13,890 nt of DNA from CAZGSV01 sp964528605 (GTDB taxonomy: Bacteria > Armatimonadota > Zipacnadia > CAZGSV01), in NCBI GenBank assembly GCA_964528605.1, contig CAZGSV010000088.1, positions 1 to 13,890 of the forward strand, in the 5' to 3' direction. The position numbers and the translations under genes were made by a program. This document shows positions 1-5,585 of this stretch, one piece after another; position 1 is the stretch's first letter, and each line of letters begins with the position of its first letter. Below the pieces are notes generated by a model, which saw only the letters and a list, made by a program, of their open reading frames with translations, was not told the origin of the DNA and did not search any database.

Positions 1-1
1 C

Positions 2-472
2 GGCGCCGCGACCGAGACCGAACTGAAGGAGAAGAAGCACCGCTTCGAGGACGCCCTCTCCACCGCGCGCTCCGCGGTTGAGGAGGGCATCGTGGCCGGC
101 GGCGGCGTGGCGCTGCTGAGCGTGCTGCCTGCCCTCGACAAGGTCAAGGCGAAGGGCGACGAGAAGGTCGGCGTGGCCATCGTGCGGCGGGCGCTGGAGG
201 AGCCATTGCGCCAGATCGCCGAGAACGCGGGCCACGAGGGCTCCGTTGTCGTCGAGAAGGTCAAGGGCCTGCCCAAGGGCCAGGGGTTTGACGCGGTGTC
301 CGAGTCCTACGTGGACATGTTCCACGCGGGCGTGATTGACGCGGCCAAGGTTACCCGCTGCGCCATCGAGAATGCCGGCTCCATCGGCTCCATGCTGCTC
401 ACCACCGAGGCGCTGGTGGCGGAGATTCCCGAGAAGGAGAAGGCGCCGCCCGGTCCTCCGCCTGAGTACTAG
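2..472 (+). CDS. groL: GroEL chaperonin (Hsp60), C-terminal part, 5' end outside window
   Basis: The reading frame is open from base 2 and gives 156 residues of the equatorial domain of a group I chaperonin, the ATP-driven double-ring folding machine of the cytosol. Visible family landmarks in order are ATETELKEKKHRFEDAL, the AVEEGIVAGGG ATP-site segment, GFDAVSESYVDM, the stretch DAAKVTRCAIENAGSIGSM, and LLTTEALVAEIPEK. The ATG/GTG codons inside the window are internal; the true start lies upstream. The tail ends in KAPPGPPPEY instead of the usual Gly-Gly-Met repeat, which is common in some additional GroEL copies but is not diagnostic. A strong hairpin terminator follows 33 bases after the stop, so groEL is probably the last gene of its transcript. 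Identification is firm; copy number or specialisation cannot be judged. Confidence 0.97.
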   Translation, partial: GAATETELKEKKHRFEDALSTARSAVEEGIVAGGGVALLSVLPALDKVKAKGDEKVGVAIVRRALEEPLRQIAENAGHEGSVVVEKVKGLPKGQGFDAVSESYVDMFHAGVIDAAKVTRCAIENAGSIGSMLLTTEALVAEIPEKEKAPPGPPPEY

Positions 473-505
473 ACCACACTCGCTCGCCTAAACTCACTTT
501 CTTCC

Positions 506-540
506 CGAAGGGGCTCCGCGCGGAGCCCCTTCGGATTTAT
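506..540 (+). terminator. Intrinsic-type terminator after groEL
   Basis: Bases 506-533 form a perfect 28-nt inverted repeat (14-bp arms CGAAGGGGCTCCGC / GCGGAGCCCCTTCG) 33 bases after the groEL stop. Only a short ATTTAT follows, so the U-tract is weak. The stem is strong enough to expect termination or 3'-end protection. Confidence 0.75.
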
Positions 541-557
541 GGGGGAGCCCCTCACTG

Positions 558-634
558 CCGCGATGACCTGAAAGCGCCCCGGAGGAGTTGTACAGGTGCG
601 CACTTGCGGAGGCGTCGTGGAGAGGTCATCGCGG
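558..634. repeat. 12-bp inverted repeat enclosing the start of the DUF1232 gene
   Basis: CCGCGATGACCT (558-569) and AGGTCATCGCGG (623-634) are perfect reverse complements separated by 53 bases. Between them lie the GGAGGAG ribosome binding site (581-587), the GTG start (596) and the palindrome GTGCGCAC (596-603). As RNA this could close the initiation region in a loop; as DNA it could be a split operator. Function is inferred from position only. Confidence 0.5.
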
Positions 635-1222
635 TGCAGGAATGGCGGCGCACCAACGCACATGGGCAGAGAGCACGAGCACATCGAGCCAGTAGAGCCG
701 GCTCAGGGCGACCTCGACGCGGGCCAGCCGGGGGAGACCAAGGGCCCGGCCGAGCGGCTCAAGGCGTTTCTGCGCGAGACGCTATTCCTGCTGCCCAGCA
801 CGATCCATCTGGTGCGCGGGCTGCAGAAGGACCCGCGCGTGCCCCGCAAGTTCAAGGTGCTGATGTTCCTCTTCCTCGGCTATCTCGTCTGCCCCATGGA
901 CCTGATCCCTGACTGGTTCCCGGGCGTTGGCCACATTGACGACTGGCTGCTTGCGCTCGTGCTGCTGAACGCGCTCCTCGACGCCGTGCCCGAGGAGGTC
1001 GTGCGCGAGCACTGGGACCACAGTTGGGACATCGTGGGGCTGGCGCGGAGGGTGCGGCCATTGATGCCCACCTCGGTGGCGCGACAGTTGCTCAGTTGGT
1101 CGGGCGAGGCTTGGCGCTGGGGGGGCCGGGAGGTCCTCTCCCGCCTGCGGAGGAAGAACGCGCCCCCCGAGGGCTCGGACGAGGGGCCGGAGACCCCTAC
1201 CCCGCCGGCGGACGAGGGTTAG
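596..1222 (+). CDS. DUF1232 (YkvA-like) small membrane protein
   Basis: A 208-residue protein whose centre matches the DUF1232 family: a basic lead (KDPRVPRKFK, about 79-88), a hydrophobic segment (VLMFLFLGYLVCP), the family signature PMDLIPDWFPGVGHIDDW (about 100-117) and a second hydrophobic helix (LLALVLLNALLDAV). The family is membrane associated with no settled function. The GTG at 596 was chosen because GGAGGAG sits 8 bases upstream. An in-frame ATG at 662 (residue 23) has no comparable site, although the first 22 residues look unlike a conserved protein, so the later start remains possible. The N-terminal linker is acidic and the C-terminal tail is charged and Pro-rich (PPEGSDEGPETPTPP). 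It stands alone between the groEL terminator and a long gap. Confidence 0.8.
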   Translation: MRTCGGVVERSSRCRNGGAPTHMGREHEHIEPVEPAQGDLDAGQPGETKGPAERLKAFLRETLFLLPSTIHLVRGLQKDPRVPRKFKVLMFLFLGYLVCPMDLIPDWFPGVGHIDDWLLALVLLNALLDAVPEEVVREHWDHSWDIVGLARRVRPLMPTSVARQLLSWSGEAWRWGGREVLSRLRRKNAPPEGSDEGPETPTPPADEG

Positions 1223-1520
1223 GCCCGGGACAGGCACCGCCTGGGGCGGGGAGGCCCCAAAAGAGCGCGACCACGCCAGGCCGCCCCTACGGCGGGCCCC
1301 GACTGGCCGGGGGCCCCTACGTTTTCAGCGGCGGAGGGGTTCACTCGCTGACTGGCAAGGGAGGCAGCGCCGCACGAAAGAGCCGAGGCGCGGGCACGTA
1401 AGCGTGAATATTCGGGGGTGCCGCAGCGTCTAATAGGGTAGACCTGGCTGCTCCTGGTCAGCGCCAGACGGGGCGCCGCGGGAACTCGACCGGGACGAGC
1501 AAGGCTCGTCCTCGCAGTCC
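1223..1520. other. Intergenic region without a convincing gene
   Basis: No frame here shows protein-like composition with a ribosome site. It contains a GC-rich hairpin just after the DUF1232 gene (TGGGGC 1242-1247 / GCCCCA 1254-1259), two copies of GCCCCTACG 30 bases apart (1283-1291 and 1313-1321), and a perfect 8-bp hairpin GGACGAGC-AAG-GCTCGTCC at 1493-1511 immediately before the putative pilin promoter. None has a following U-tract, so I do not call a terminator. Confidence 0.5.
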
Positions 1521-1529
1521 TGGTATTAT
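1521..1529 (+). promoter_or_regulatory. Putative extended -10 promoter for the pilin gene
   Basis: TGGTATTAT matches the extended -10 form TGN-TATAAT with one mismatch in the hexamer. No -35 box is seen 16-18 bases upstream, as is usual for extended -10 promoters. A start near 1536 would give a leader of about 53 bases before the ATG. An 8-bp hairpin (1493-1511) lies just upstream. Confidence 0.35.
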
Positions 1530-1588
1530 AAGCGGTAGCCTGGCGACGGGGCTCCGGCAGACGGTTGGGGAACAAGGAGGGACAGCAC

Positions 1589-2302
1589 ATGCGGTTGCCA
1601 AGAACCTGCCACCACCGCTCCGCACGTGACGCGTTCACGCTCATCGAGTTACTGACCGTGATGGCGATCCTGGCGGTGCTGGCCGGGATGCTCTCCCCGG
1701 TGATAGCCAAGTCGCGGGAGCAGGCGCGCAAGACCGTGTGCATGAACAACCTGCGGCAGATAGGAATGGCTCTGTCGCTCTACGCCACCAACCACGATGG
1801 GGCGATTCCCACCGCGGAGATACCGGACGCGCCCTGGCGCGCGACGCATCACGTCTGGGACGGCACCCTCAGCCCGCCTCGTTATCTGGGGCTGGGCTAT
1901 CTCCACGAGAAGTTCGGCTACGGGCTCAAGGGAGACATGTACTACTGCCCCGCGGCGCAGGCTCAGGGGCGCATGGACTGGCCGGTGCACACCTGGTCGT
2001 GCTGGGAAAAGGTTGGTCCCGACTGGCAGAAGGCGCAGTGCGGCACCTCGTACGTGTATCGCGAGACCGGCTTCGGCGCTAAGCGGATGCTGAGTCACAA
2101 CGCGGAGACGCCGGCGATGGTGATGGACTTTCAGGTAGAGGTGCCGTACCAATACGAGCACTGGGCCGAGGGCGAGAACATCCTCTTCTGCGACGGCAGT
2201 GTGAAGTGGGTCCCCGACCCCACTGCTCAAGCCGCCGGCTACGCGGAGGATATTCCCGCGTCCTACGAATACGCGTTCAAGTGGGCGGATAGGCAGTACT
2301 GA
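1589..2302 (+). CDS. Type IV pilin-like prepilin with H-Xn-DG C-terminus (DUF1559-like)
   Basis: A 237-residue precursor. The ATG at 1589 follows AAGGAGG with 8 bases between; an upstream TTG at 1565 lies before that site and is rejected. Residues 1-15 are a basic leader, then FTLIELLTVMAILAVLAGML (16-35) is the class III signal and N-terminal helix with the conserved Glu at +5 (E20). The residue before the cleavage site is Ala15 rather than the usual Gly. CMNNLRQIGMALSLYATNHDG (51-71) is typical of the pilin-like families abundant in Planctomycetes and relatives. Near the end, H191 and D202-G203 form an H-X10-DG motif (NILFCDGSVKWV), one residue longer than the named H-X9-DG domain. It should be inserted in the inner membrane and processed by a PilD-type peptidase outside the window. 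Whether it forms fibres or serves as a pseudopilin cannot be told. Confidence 0.9.
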   Translation: MRLPRTCHHRSARDAFTLIELLTVMAILAVLAGMLSPVIAKSREQARKTVCMNNLRQIGMALSLYATNHDGAIPTAEIPDAPWRATHHVWDGTLSPPRYLGLGYLHEKFGYGLKGDMYYCPAAQAQGRMDWPVHTWSCWEKVGPDWQKAQCGTSYVYRETGFGAKRMLSHNAETPAMVMDFQVEVPYQYEHWAEGENILFCDGSVKWVPDPTAQAAGYAEDIPASYEYAFKWADRQY

Positions 2303-2312
2303 GGAGGGCTTC

Positions 2313-2345
2313 GGCGCGCTGGCGACCGGTACAGGGAGCCGCGCC
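2313..2345 (+). other. Hairpin just after the pilin gene
   Basis: GGCGCG (2313-2318) and CGCGCC (2340-2345) can pair 10 bases after the pilin stop, with a 21-base loop. There is no U-tract; it may act as weak 3'-end protection. Confidence 0.3.
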
Positions 2346-2362
2346 AGGGGGATTTAGGGGCG

Positions 2363-2386
2363 TTTCGGCCGCTAGGACGGCCGAAA
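2363..2386. other. Perfect 9-bp hairpin
   Basis: TTTCGGCCG (2363-2371) and CGGCCGAAA (2378-2386) pair perfectly around a 6-base loop, with an outer TAGGG/CCCTA pairing on the flanks. This could end the pilin transcript, although U residues do not follow the stem on the + strand. Confidence 0.45.
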
Positions 2387-2439
2387 ATGGCCCTATCGAG
2401 CGGATGCGAGGCTCGTTCTGACGATTCTCCGCCAGCGTC

Positions 2440-2467
2440 TTGACAACGTCGGCGGCAGTGGCAAACT
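2440..2467 (+). promoter_or_regulatory. Putative sigma70-type promoter before the structured RNA region
   Basis: A perfect -35 hexamer TTGACA (2440-2445) is followed after 16 bases by CAAACT (2462-2467), a poor 3-of-6 match to the -10 consensus. A start near 2474 would fall at the first stem of the hairpin-rich region. The -35 is convincing and the -10 is not. Confidence 0.35.
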
Positions 2468-2469
2468 GT

Positions 2470-2666
2470 CACCCCCCTAGGAGCCGCGGCGGGCGGCGGA
2501 AAGGAGGGGTGCTGCCGAGGGAACTCGGGAGACCGCGAACGGTGCGTCTCCGGACGCATCGGCTCGGGGTGAGAGCGAGTTCGCTACCCCTCGGAGTCGG
2601 CGGGTCAGAGACGCCACGGGTTCCGATGCCTCTCCAACTACATCGGTGAGAGGGAGAGCGAAACCC
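2470..2666 (+). ncRNA. Candidate structured RNA of unknown class
   Basis: Five well-formed helices follow one another in about 200 bases. CACCCC 2470-2475 pairs GGGGTG 2506-2511 and encloses GCCGC 2483-2487 / GCGGC 2493-2497. CCGAG 2515-2519 and CTCGG 2524-2528 close a GGAA tetraloop. GGTGCGTC 2541-2548 and GACGCATC 2553-2560 close a UCCG loop of the stable UNCG type. GGGGT 2566-2570 / ACCCC 2586-2590 encloses AGCG 2574-2577 / CGCT 2582-2585. GGGTT 2618-2622 / AACCC 2662-2666 encloses CCGATG 2623-2628 / CATCGG 2641-2646, whose loop CCTCTC (2629-2634) can also pair GAGAGG (2648-2653). GNRA and UNCG loops argue for selection at the RNA level. I cannot assign a family from the sequence alone; HEARO/omega RNA (IscB-associated) is one hypothesis by general architecture. 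Any strong GC-rich region folds, so covariation is needed. Confidence 0.5.
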
Positions 2667-2794
2667 AACGGACGCGCCTCGGCCAGCGCCTGAACGATCA
2701 GAAGAAGCGAGCGAATAGGACCAAGGGTCTCGTAGAGCATCTGGTCAACTGGGATAACATTGCCGAGCGGCTGGCGGCTGCGCGCGGCAAGTAG
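2573..2794 (+). pseudogene. Start-less open frame, possible gene remnant
   Basis: 73 codons are open from a TGA at 2570 to the TAG at 2792, with no ATG, GTG or TTG. The second half looks coding, with a charged helical composition (QRLNDQKKRANRTK, then GLVEHLVNWDNIAERLAAA). The first half coincides with the RNA hairpins and looks non-coding. It could be the 3' end of a gene interrupted by the RNA element, a short ORF starting at a CTG, or chance. I do not recognise the family. The bidirectional terminator 37 bases after the stop fits a real transcript end. Confidence 0.25.
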
Positions 2795-2824
2795 GACCCA
2801 CGGCGGCCTACGCGGTTGACCAGA
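2740..2824 (+). repeat. 10-bp perfect inverted repeat before the terminator
   Basis: TCTGGTCAAC (2740-2749) and GTTGACCAGA (2815-2824) are exact reverse complements 65 bases apart. Between them TTGCCG and CGGCAA can form an inner helix. Together with the upstream hairpins this extends the paired structure of the transcript almost to the terminator. Confidence 0.5.
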
Positions 2825-2830
2825 AACAAA

Positions 2831-2876
2831 GCCCGGTCCTGGCTACTTGGCGGAGTCAGGGCCGGGCGCTCTTTTT
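2831..2876. terminator. Bidirectional intrinsic terminator between convergent units
   Basis: GCCCGGTCCTG (2831-2841) pairs with CAGGGCCGGGC (2857-2867) over 11 bp with one G-U. On the + strand it is followed by GCTCTTTTT; on the - strand by TTTGTTTC. It ends whatever is transcribed rightward from about 2440, and also the leftward membrane-protein gene, whose stop codon lies in the loop. Confidence 0.8.
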
Positions 2877-3544
2877 GGCGCGCGTCCGCGGCGGGCGCGG
2901 GGGGGCGTGGGGCCCGCCGTCGCAGTGCCCAGTCTGAACGCGGAGCGGGCCGCGAGCAACGTCAGCCAGAACTGCACCAGCGCGACCAGTACGCACGCAG
3001 CGCCGACAAGAACGGGGCCCCATATCTTGGAGGCGAGCAGCGAAACCGGCCACGGGAGCGGCCCTGTGGCGGCGGCCGGCTCGCGTAACGCAAGTACCCC
3101 TATGGCCGCGGCGCCGGCGCCGGTCACCATGGCCGTGAAGATGCCGGCACCCCTGGCCGTTCTGAAGAGCGACTCTTGCGCGGCGCCGGCGTGCCGCTCT
3201 CTGCGGCCGATGCAGAGGCCGGCGATCGTGCCCAGAATGAGGTTGCCCAGCGGCAGCCCCATGAAGAAGGCGACTGCTATGGCGGACCAGAAGACGTAGA
3301 TGGGGACGAGCCACTCGAGACGGATGCTGTAGAACCTTGGAACCCATCTCTTGATGCGCCACACGGCGAGCGCGAGGCCGAGGGCCAGGCTGGCGAGGGC
3401 CGCGGTCTCGATGTTGCGCTCCGAGAGAGGGAGCACGTGGTAGATGGCAAGCGAGGCGGAGAGCCACCAGCCGGCGACGAACACGGAGAGCCCGCAGGTG
3501 AGGACCAGGAAAACGCCGACCGCCAGCGACTCAGCCCTGCTCAC
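2843..3544 (-). CDS. Polytopic integral membrane protein of unknown function
   Basis: The frame extends far upstream into the transposase gene, but that part is low-complexity antisense-like sequence, so I place the start at the GTG at 3544, 28 bases after the transposase stop. This gives 233 residues. No strong ribosome site precedes it, so the start is uncertain. Hydrophobic segments lie at about residues 8-38, 46-64, 78-113 (probably two helices), 132-153 and 174-200. A positively charged loop (GRRERH, about 113-118) and a basic Pro-rich tail (PTPPRARRGRAPKRAPGP) suggest cytosolic faces. No catalytic or transporter motif is seen and the family is not recognised. It is the last gene of the leftward series and its 3' end forms part of the terminator stem. 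Confidence 0.65.
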   Translation of the reverse strand: MSRAESLAVGVFLVLTCGLSVFVAGWWLSASLAIYHVLPLSERNIETAALASLALGLALAVWRIKRWVPRFYSIRLEWLVPIYVFWSAIAVAFFMGLPLGNLILGTIAGLCIGRRERHAGAAQESLFRTARGAGIFTAMVTGAGAAAIGVLALREPAAATGPLPWPVSLLASKIWGPVLVGAACVLVALVQFWLTLLAARSAFRLGTATAGPTPPRARRGRAPKRAPGPDSAK

Positions 3545-3572
3545 TGGCGACGCACCGATTGCGCGACAGCGC

Positions 3573-4487
3573 TCATCCGAGGCTCTTCTGGCGTGCTGTG
3601 CCGCGTTCGAGCGAGGCAAGCAACCGAGAGAAGCGGGCGCTGGAGGCGAGCGCCCCGCCGAGGGCGAGGTCGTGATAGATGGAGGCGCGCGCTCGGCCGA
3701 GCAGTTCCGCCGCGTGCGCGATGGGGACTTTGAGAGAGCGTATGAGGAAGTGCGCTGCGAGCCCACGGGCTTGGCTCAAGGCCGGTGATCGGTGCGAGCC
3801 TCGGACCTCGGCTTCCTCAACGCCCAGGGCGCTGCAGACGGCCTGGATGGCTGCGCTAGCGCGGTCGGCGGTGTCCGGGGCGAGTTGCGGGCGCGCCTTG
3901 CTGACGCCTAGTACCGCATGGAGGTCCGCCCGGGGGCCCGCTTTGAGGCCCTCCTCAAGGAAGCGGCGGTACTGGCGCAGCGCCGCAGGACGCGTGGCGG
4001 CAAACAACTGCAGCGCCTCGCTCGCGAGCAGCCAGGAGCGGGCGTCGCCGCTTAGGTATGCCTGATGGCTGCTCCAAGGGTAGTCGTCGGGCGAGTTGCA
4101 GAGGCCGGCGCGGACGGGGTTGAGGTGGAGGTAGCGGACCAGTTCGAGCAGGTGGGCCTCGCGCTGGCAGAAGATGGACCTGAAGCGGCCCTGAAAGACC
4201 GGGCCCTGCGTCTCGCGGCGCGCGTTGAGCAAGTGGGCGTGAGAGGAGAGCAGCGGCTGCATGAGGTGAGCCATGGGCGCCTGGCCTGCCAGCAATAGGA
4301 AGTGAAAGTGGTTGGGCATGAGCGCGTAAGCGTAGAAGCGATGGTCGGTGGCGGCGCAGCACTCGCCCAACTTGCTCAGGAAGCGCTGGTAGTCGCCTTC
4401 GTGGTCGAAGATGGCGCGGCCGTGCGCTCCGCGCGACAGCAGGTGCCATAGGGAGCCGGGGTCGTGGACTCGAGGCGCGCGCGGCAT
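3573..4487 (-). CDS. REP-associated tyrosine transposase (RAYT, Y1_Tnp/HUH family)
   Basis: A 304-residue single-strand DNA transposase of the TnpA_REP type. The HUH metal motif is in YALMPNHFHFLLLA (H60 and H62) and the likely nucleophile is Y119 in the family hallmark RYLHLNPVRAGL, followed by YPWSSHQAYLG-like sequence (136-146). The C-terminal part (about 245-285: FLIRSLKVPIAHAAELLGRARASIYHDL) resembles the DnaA domain IV-like helix-turn-helix appended in many RAYTs. The ATG at 4487 is preceded by GGGGGAGGG. RAYTs cleave REP palindromes, and one such palindrome lies directly upstream (4517-4551) with a second beyond the hydrolase gene (5547-5573). The length is on the long side because of the C-terminal domain. 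All catalytic residues are present, so it may be active. Confidence 0.93.
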   Translation of the reverse strand: MPRAPRVHDPGSLWHLLSRGAHGRAIFDHEGDYQRFLSKLGECCAATDHRFYAYALMPNHFHFLLLAGQAPMAHLMQPLLSSHAHLLNARRETQGPVFQGRFRSIFCQREAHLLELVRYLHLNPVRAGLCNSPDDYPWSSHQAYLSGDARSWLLASEALQLFAATRPAALRQYRRFLEEGLKAGPRADLHAVLGVSKARPQLAPDTADRASAAIQAVCSALGVEEAEVRGSHRSPALSQARGLAAHFLIRSLKVPIAHAAELLGRARASIYHDLALGGALASSARFSRLLASLERGTARQKSLG

Positions 4488-4516
4488 GTTCCCTCCCCCT
4501 TTCTTGGGCTGGCTAA

Positions 4517-4551
4517 TTGGACATTATGGTGCCTGGCACCGGAATGTTCAA
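4517..4551. repeat. REP-like palindrome A, overlapping the hydrolase stop codon
   Basis: TTGGACATT-AT-GGTGCC-T-GGCACC-GG-AATGTTCAA: a perfect inner stem (4528-4540), a 2x2 mismatch and an outer 9-bp stem with one G-U. It lies between the RAYT and hydrolase genes, and the hydrolase stop (4548-4550) is inside its right arm. It shares architecture and the GGCACCGGA side with palindrome B. Confidence 0.75.
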
Positions 4552-5537
4552 GTATGGGAGCGGAGGAAGTGGAGGGCCCGTTGCCGGGCGGCAGGAGGGA
4601 GGGAGTGACCCTGATCGTGCAGGAGCCAATCGAGTTGTTGGCGCGCGCCGTAGAGTTCGTAAATGCGCGCGGCTTGCCGCAACTCTTCTTCGCAGCGGTC
4701 CGAGTGCGCGAAGCAGGTGTCGCCGCGGCCGGAGAGGTCGAGGAAGGCCCGCGGGGCCATGAGCGCGATGACCTCGCTGAACTGGAAAGGCGGTTCCCGG
4801 CCCTCGACGAAGCACGCGCGCAGCCGCGGCATGTAGATGAACCACCCGTCGCGCGCCCAGCGCAGCGGGTTCTCGTCGGCCCAGAAGGGCTGCCATCCGC
4901 ACGAGGAGACCGCGGCTCTGACGCGCTCGTCGAGCGCCGCGAGAAACATGGCGTTGTGTCCGCCGAGCGAATGACCCATTACCGCGAGGCGCGCCGGGTC
5001 CACCAACTCAAGCGTCTGCAAGAAGTCGAGCGCGCGCTGGTGGTCCCAGAGCATCTTGCCCATGGCCGACCATTCGGGGCGCCTCTCGTAGAAGGCCTTC
5101 GTGTCATACGCGGGGAAACCCCGATCCCAGCGCTCGCCCGCGGTTATCTCGTCAGGCGCGAGCACAACGAATCCCTCGCGCGCCAGCCACTCGCCATAGG
5201 CCAGTTGGGGCCGCCCTTCAAGGCCGACCACCTCGCGCTTGCCCTGCTGCACCGTCTGGTGTGCGCAGAGCACGGCGGCGGCCCTGCCGCGTAGCGAGTC
5301 GGGAATGAGGAGATAGGCGGGGCACCAATCGTCCGCCTCCACGCGGAAGCGGAGGTGGCGCCGCAGGTATCCCTGACAGCGCTCCTCACCCAGCGTCTCG
5401 GACTCGAGAGGCGCGCGCTCAGGCTCTTTGCCCAGCACCTCTCTGACGCGGGCGACTGTCTCCAGCCGCTGCCGCTCCCACTCCAGCAGGCTGGAGAGAC
5501 TGCCGAAGTCGGGCAGTGGAGGGAAGGCGCCGCTCAC
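4548..5537 (-). CDS. Alpha/beta hydrolase (dienelactone hydrolase / acetyl xylan esterase-like)
   Basis: A 329-residue serine hydrolase. The nucleophile elbow is RLAVMGHSLGGHNAMF (S190), the catalytic His is in LLHDQGHSLP (H311) and the acid is probably D273 in DLSGRGDTCF. The strand PAYLLIPDSLRGRAAAVLCAHQ with an oxyanion-type HQT (about 73-95) is typical of the alpha/beta hydrolases that trim esters from sugars or secondary metabolites. No signal peptide is present, so it should be cytosolic. The start is a GTG at 5537 with a poor ribosome site. The substrate is unknown; an acyl or glucuronoyl ester on a glycan is a reasonable guess given the mannosidase upstream in the same direction. It is the only gene bracketed by the two REP-like palindromes and its stop lies within one. 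Confidence 0.85.
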   Translation of the reverse strand: MSGAFPPLPDFGSLSSLLEWERQRLETVARVREVLGKEPERAPLESETLGEERCQGYLRRHLRFRVEADDWCPAYLLIPDSLRGRAAAVLCAHQTVQQGKREVVGLEGRPQLAYGEWLAREGFVVLAPDEITAGERWDRGFPAYDTKAFYERRPEWSAMGKMLWDHQRALDFLQTLELVDPARLAVMGHSLGGHNAMFLAALDERVRAAVSSCGWQPFWADENPLRWARDGWFIYMPRLRACFVEGREPPFQFSEVIALMAPRAFLDLSGRGDTCFAHSDRCEEELRQAARIYELYGARQQLDWLLHDQGHSLPPAARQRALHFLRSHT

Positions 5538-5546
5538 CGCTATCTC

Positions 5547-5573
5547 AACACTCTAGTGCCGGGCACCGGAGTT
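5547..5573. repeat. REP-like palindrome B, upstream of the hydrolase
   Basis: AAC(a)CTC-TA-GTGCC-G-GGCAC-CG-GAGTT: inner stem 5556-5566, a 2x2 mismatch and an outer 5-bp helix with a bulged A. It repeats the architecture and the GGCACCGGA side of palindrome A in the same orientation about 1 kb away. It sits in the 48-base gap between the beta-propeller stop and the hydrolase start, and compensating differences in the outer stem argue for selection on the hairpin. Confidence 0.65.
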
Positions 5574-5585
5574 CACAGGCGGGGT

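Noticed and set aside
2605..2625. Group I intron R-segment (TCAGAGAC-like string)
   Set aside because: The string resembles the conserved R element, but no matching S segment able to form P7 was found downstream, and no convincing P/Q pair upstream.
2477..2740. 87-codon - strand frame opposite the RNA region
   Set aside because: No ribosome site; its composition is explained by the GC-rich stems, and the terminator and -35 point to + strand transcription.
2470..2876. tmRNA, RNase P RNA or 6S RNA
   Set aside because: No tRNA-Ala-like ends, no CCA, no RNase P P4 signatures and no large 6S bubble are seen.
2843..3766. N-terminal extension of the membrane protein to 307 residues
   Set aside because: The extra 74 residues overlap the conserved C-terminal domain of the RAYT in another frame and are Ser/Pro/Arg low complexity.
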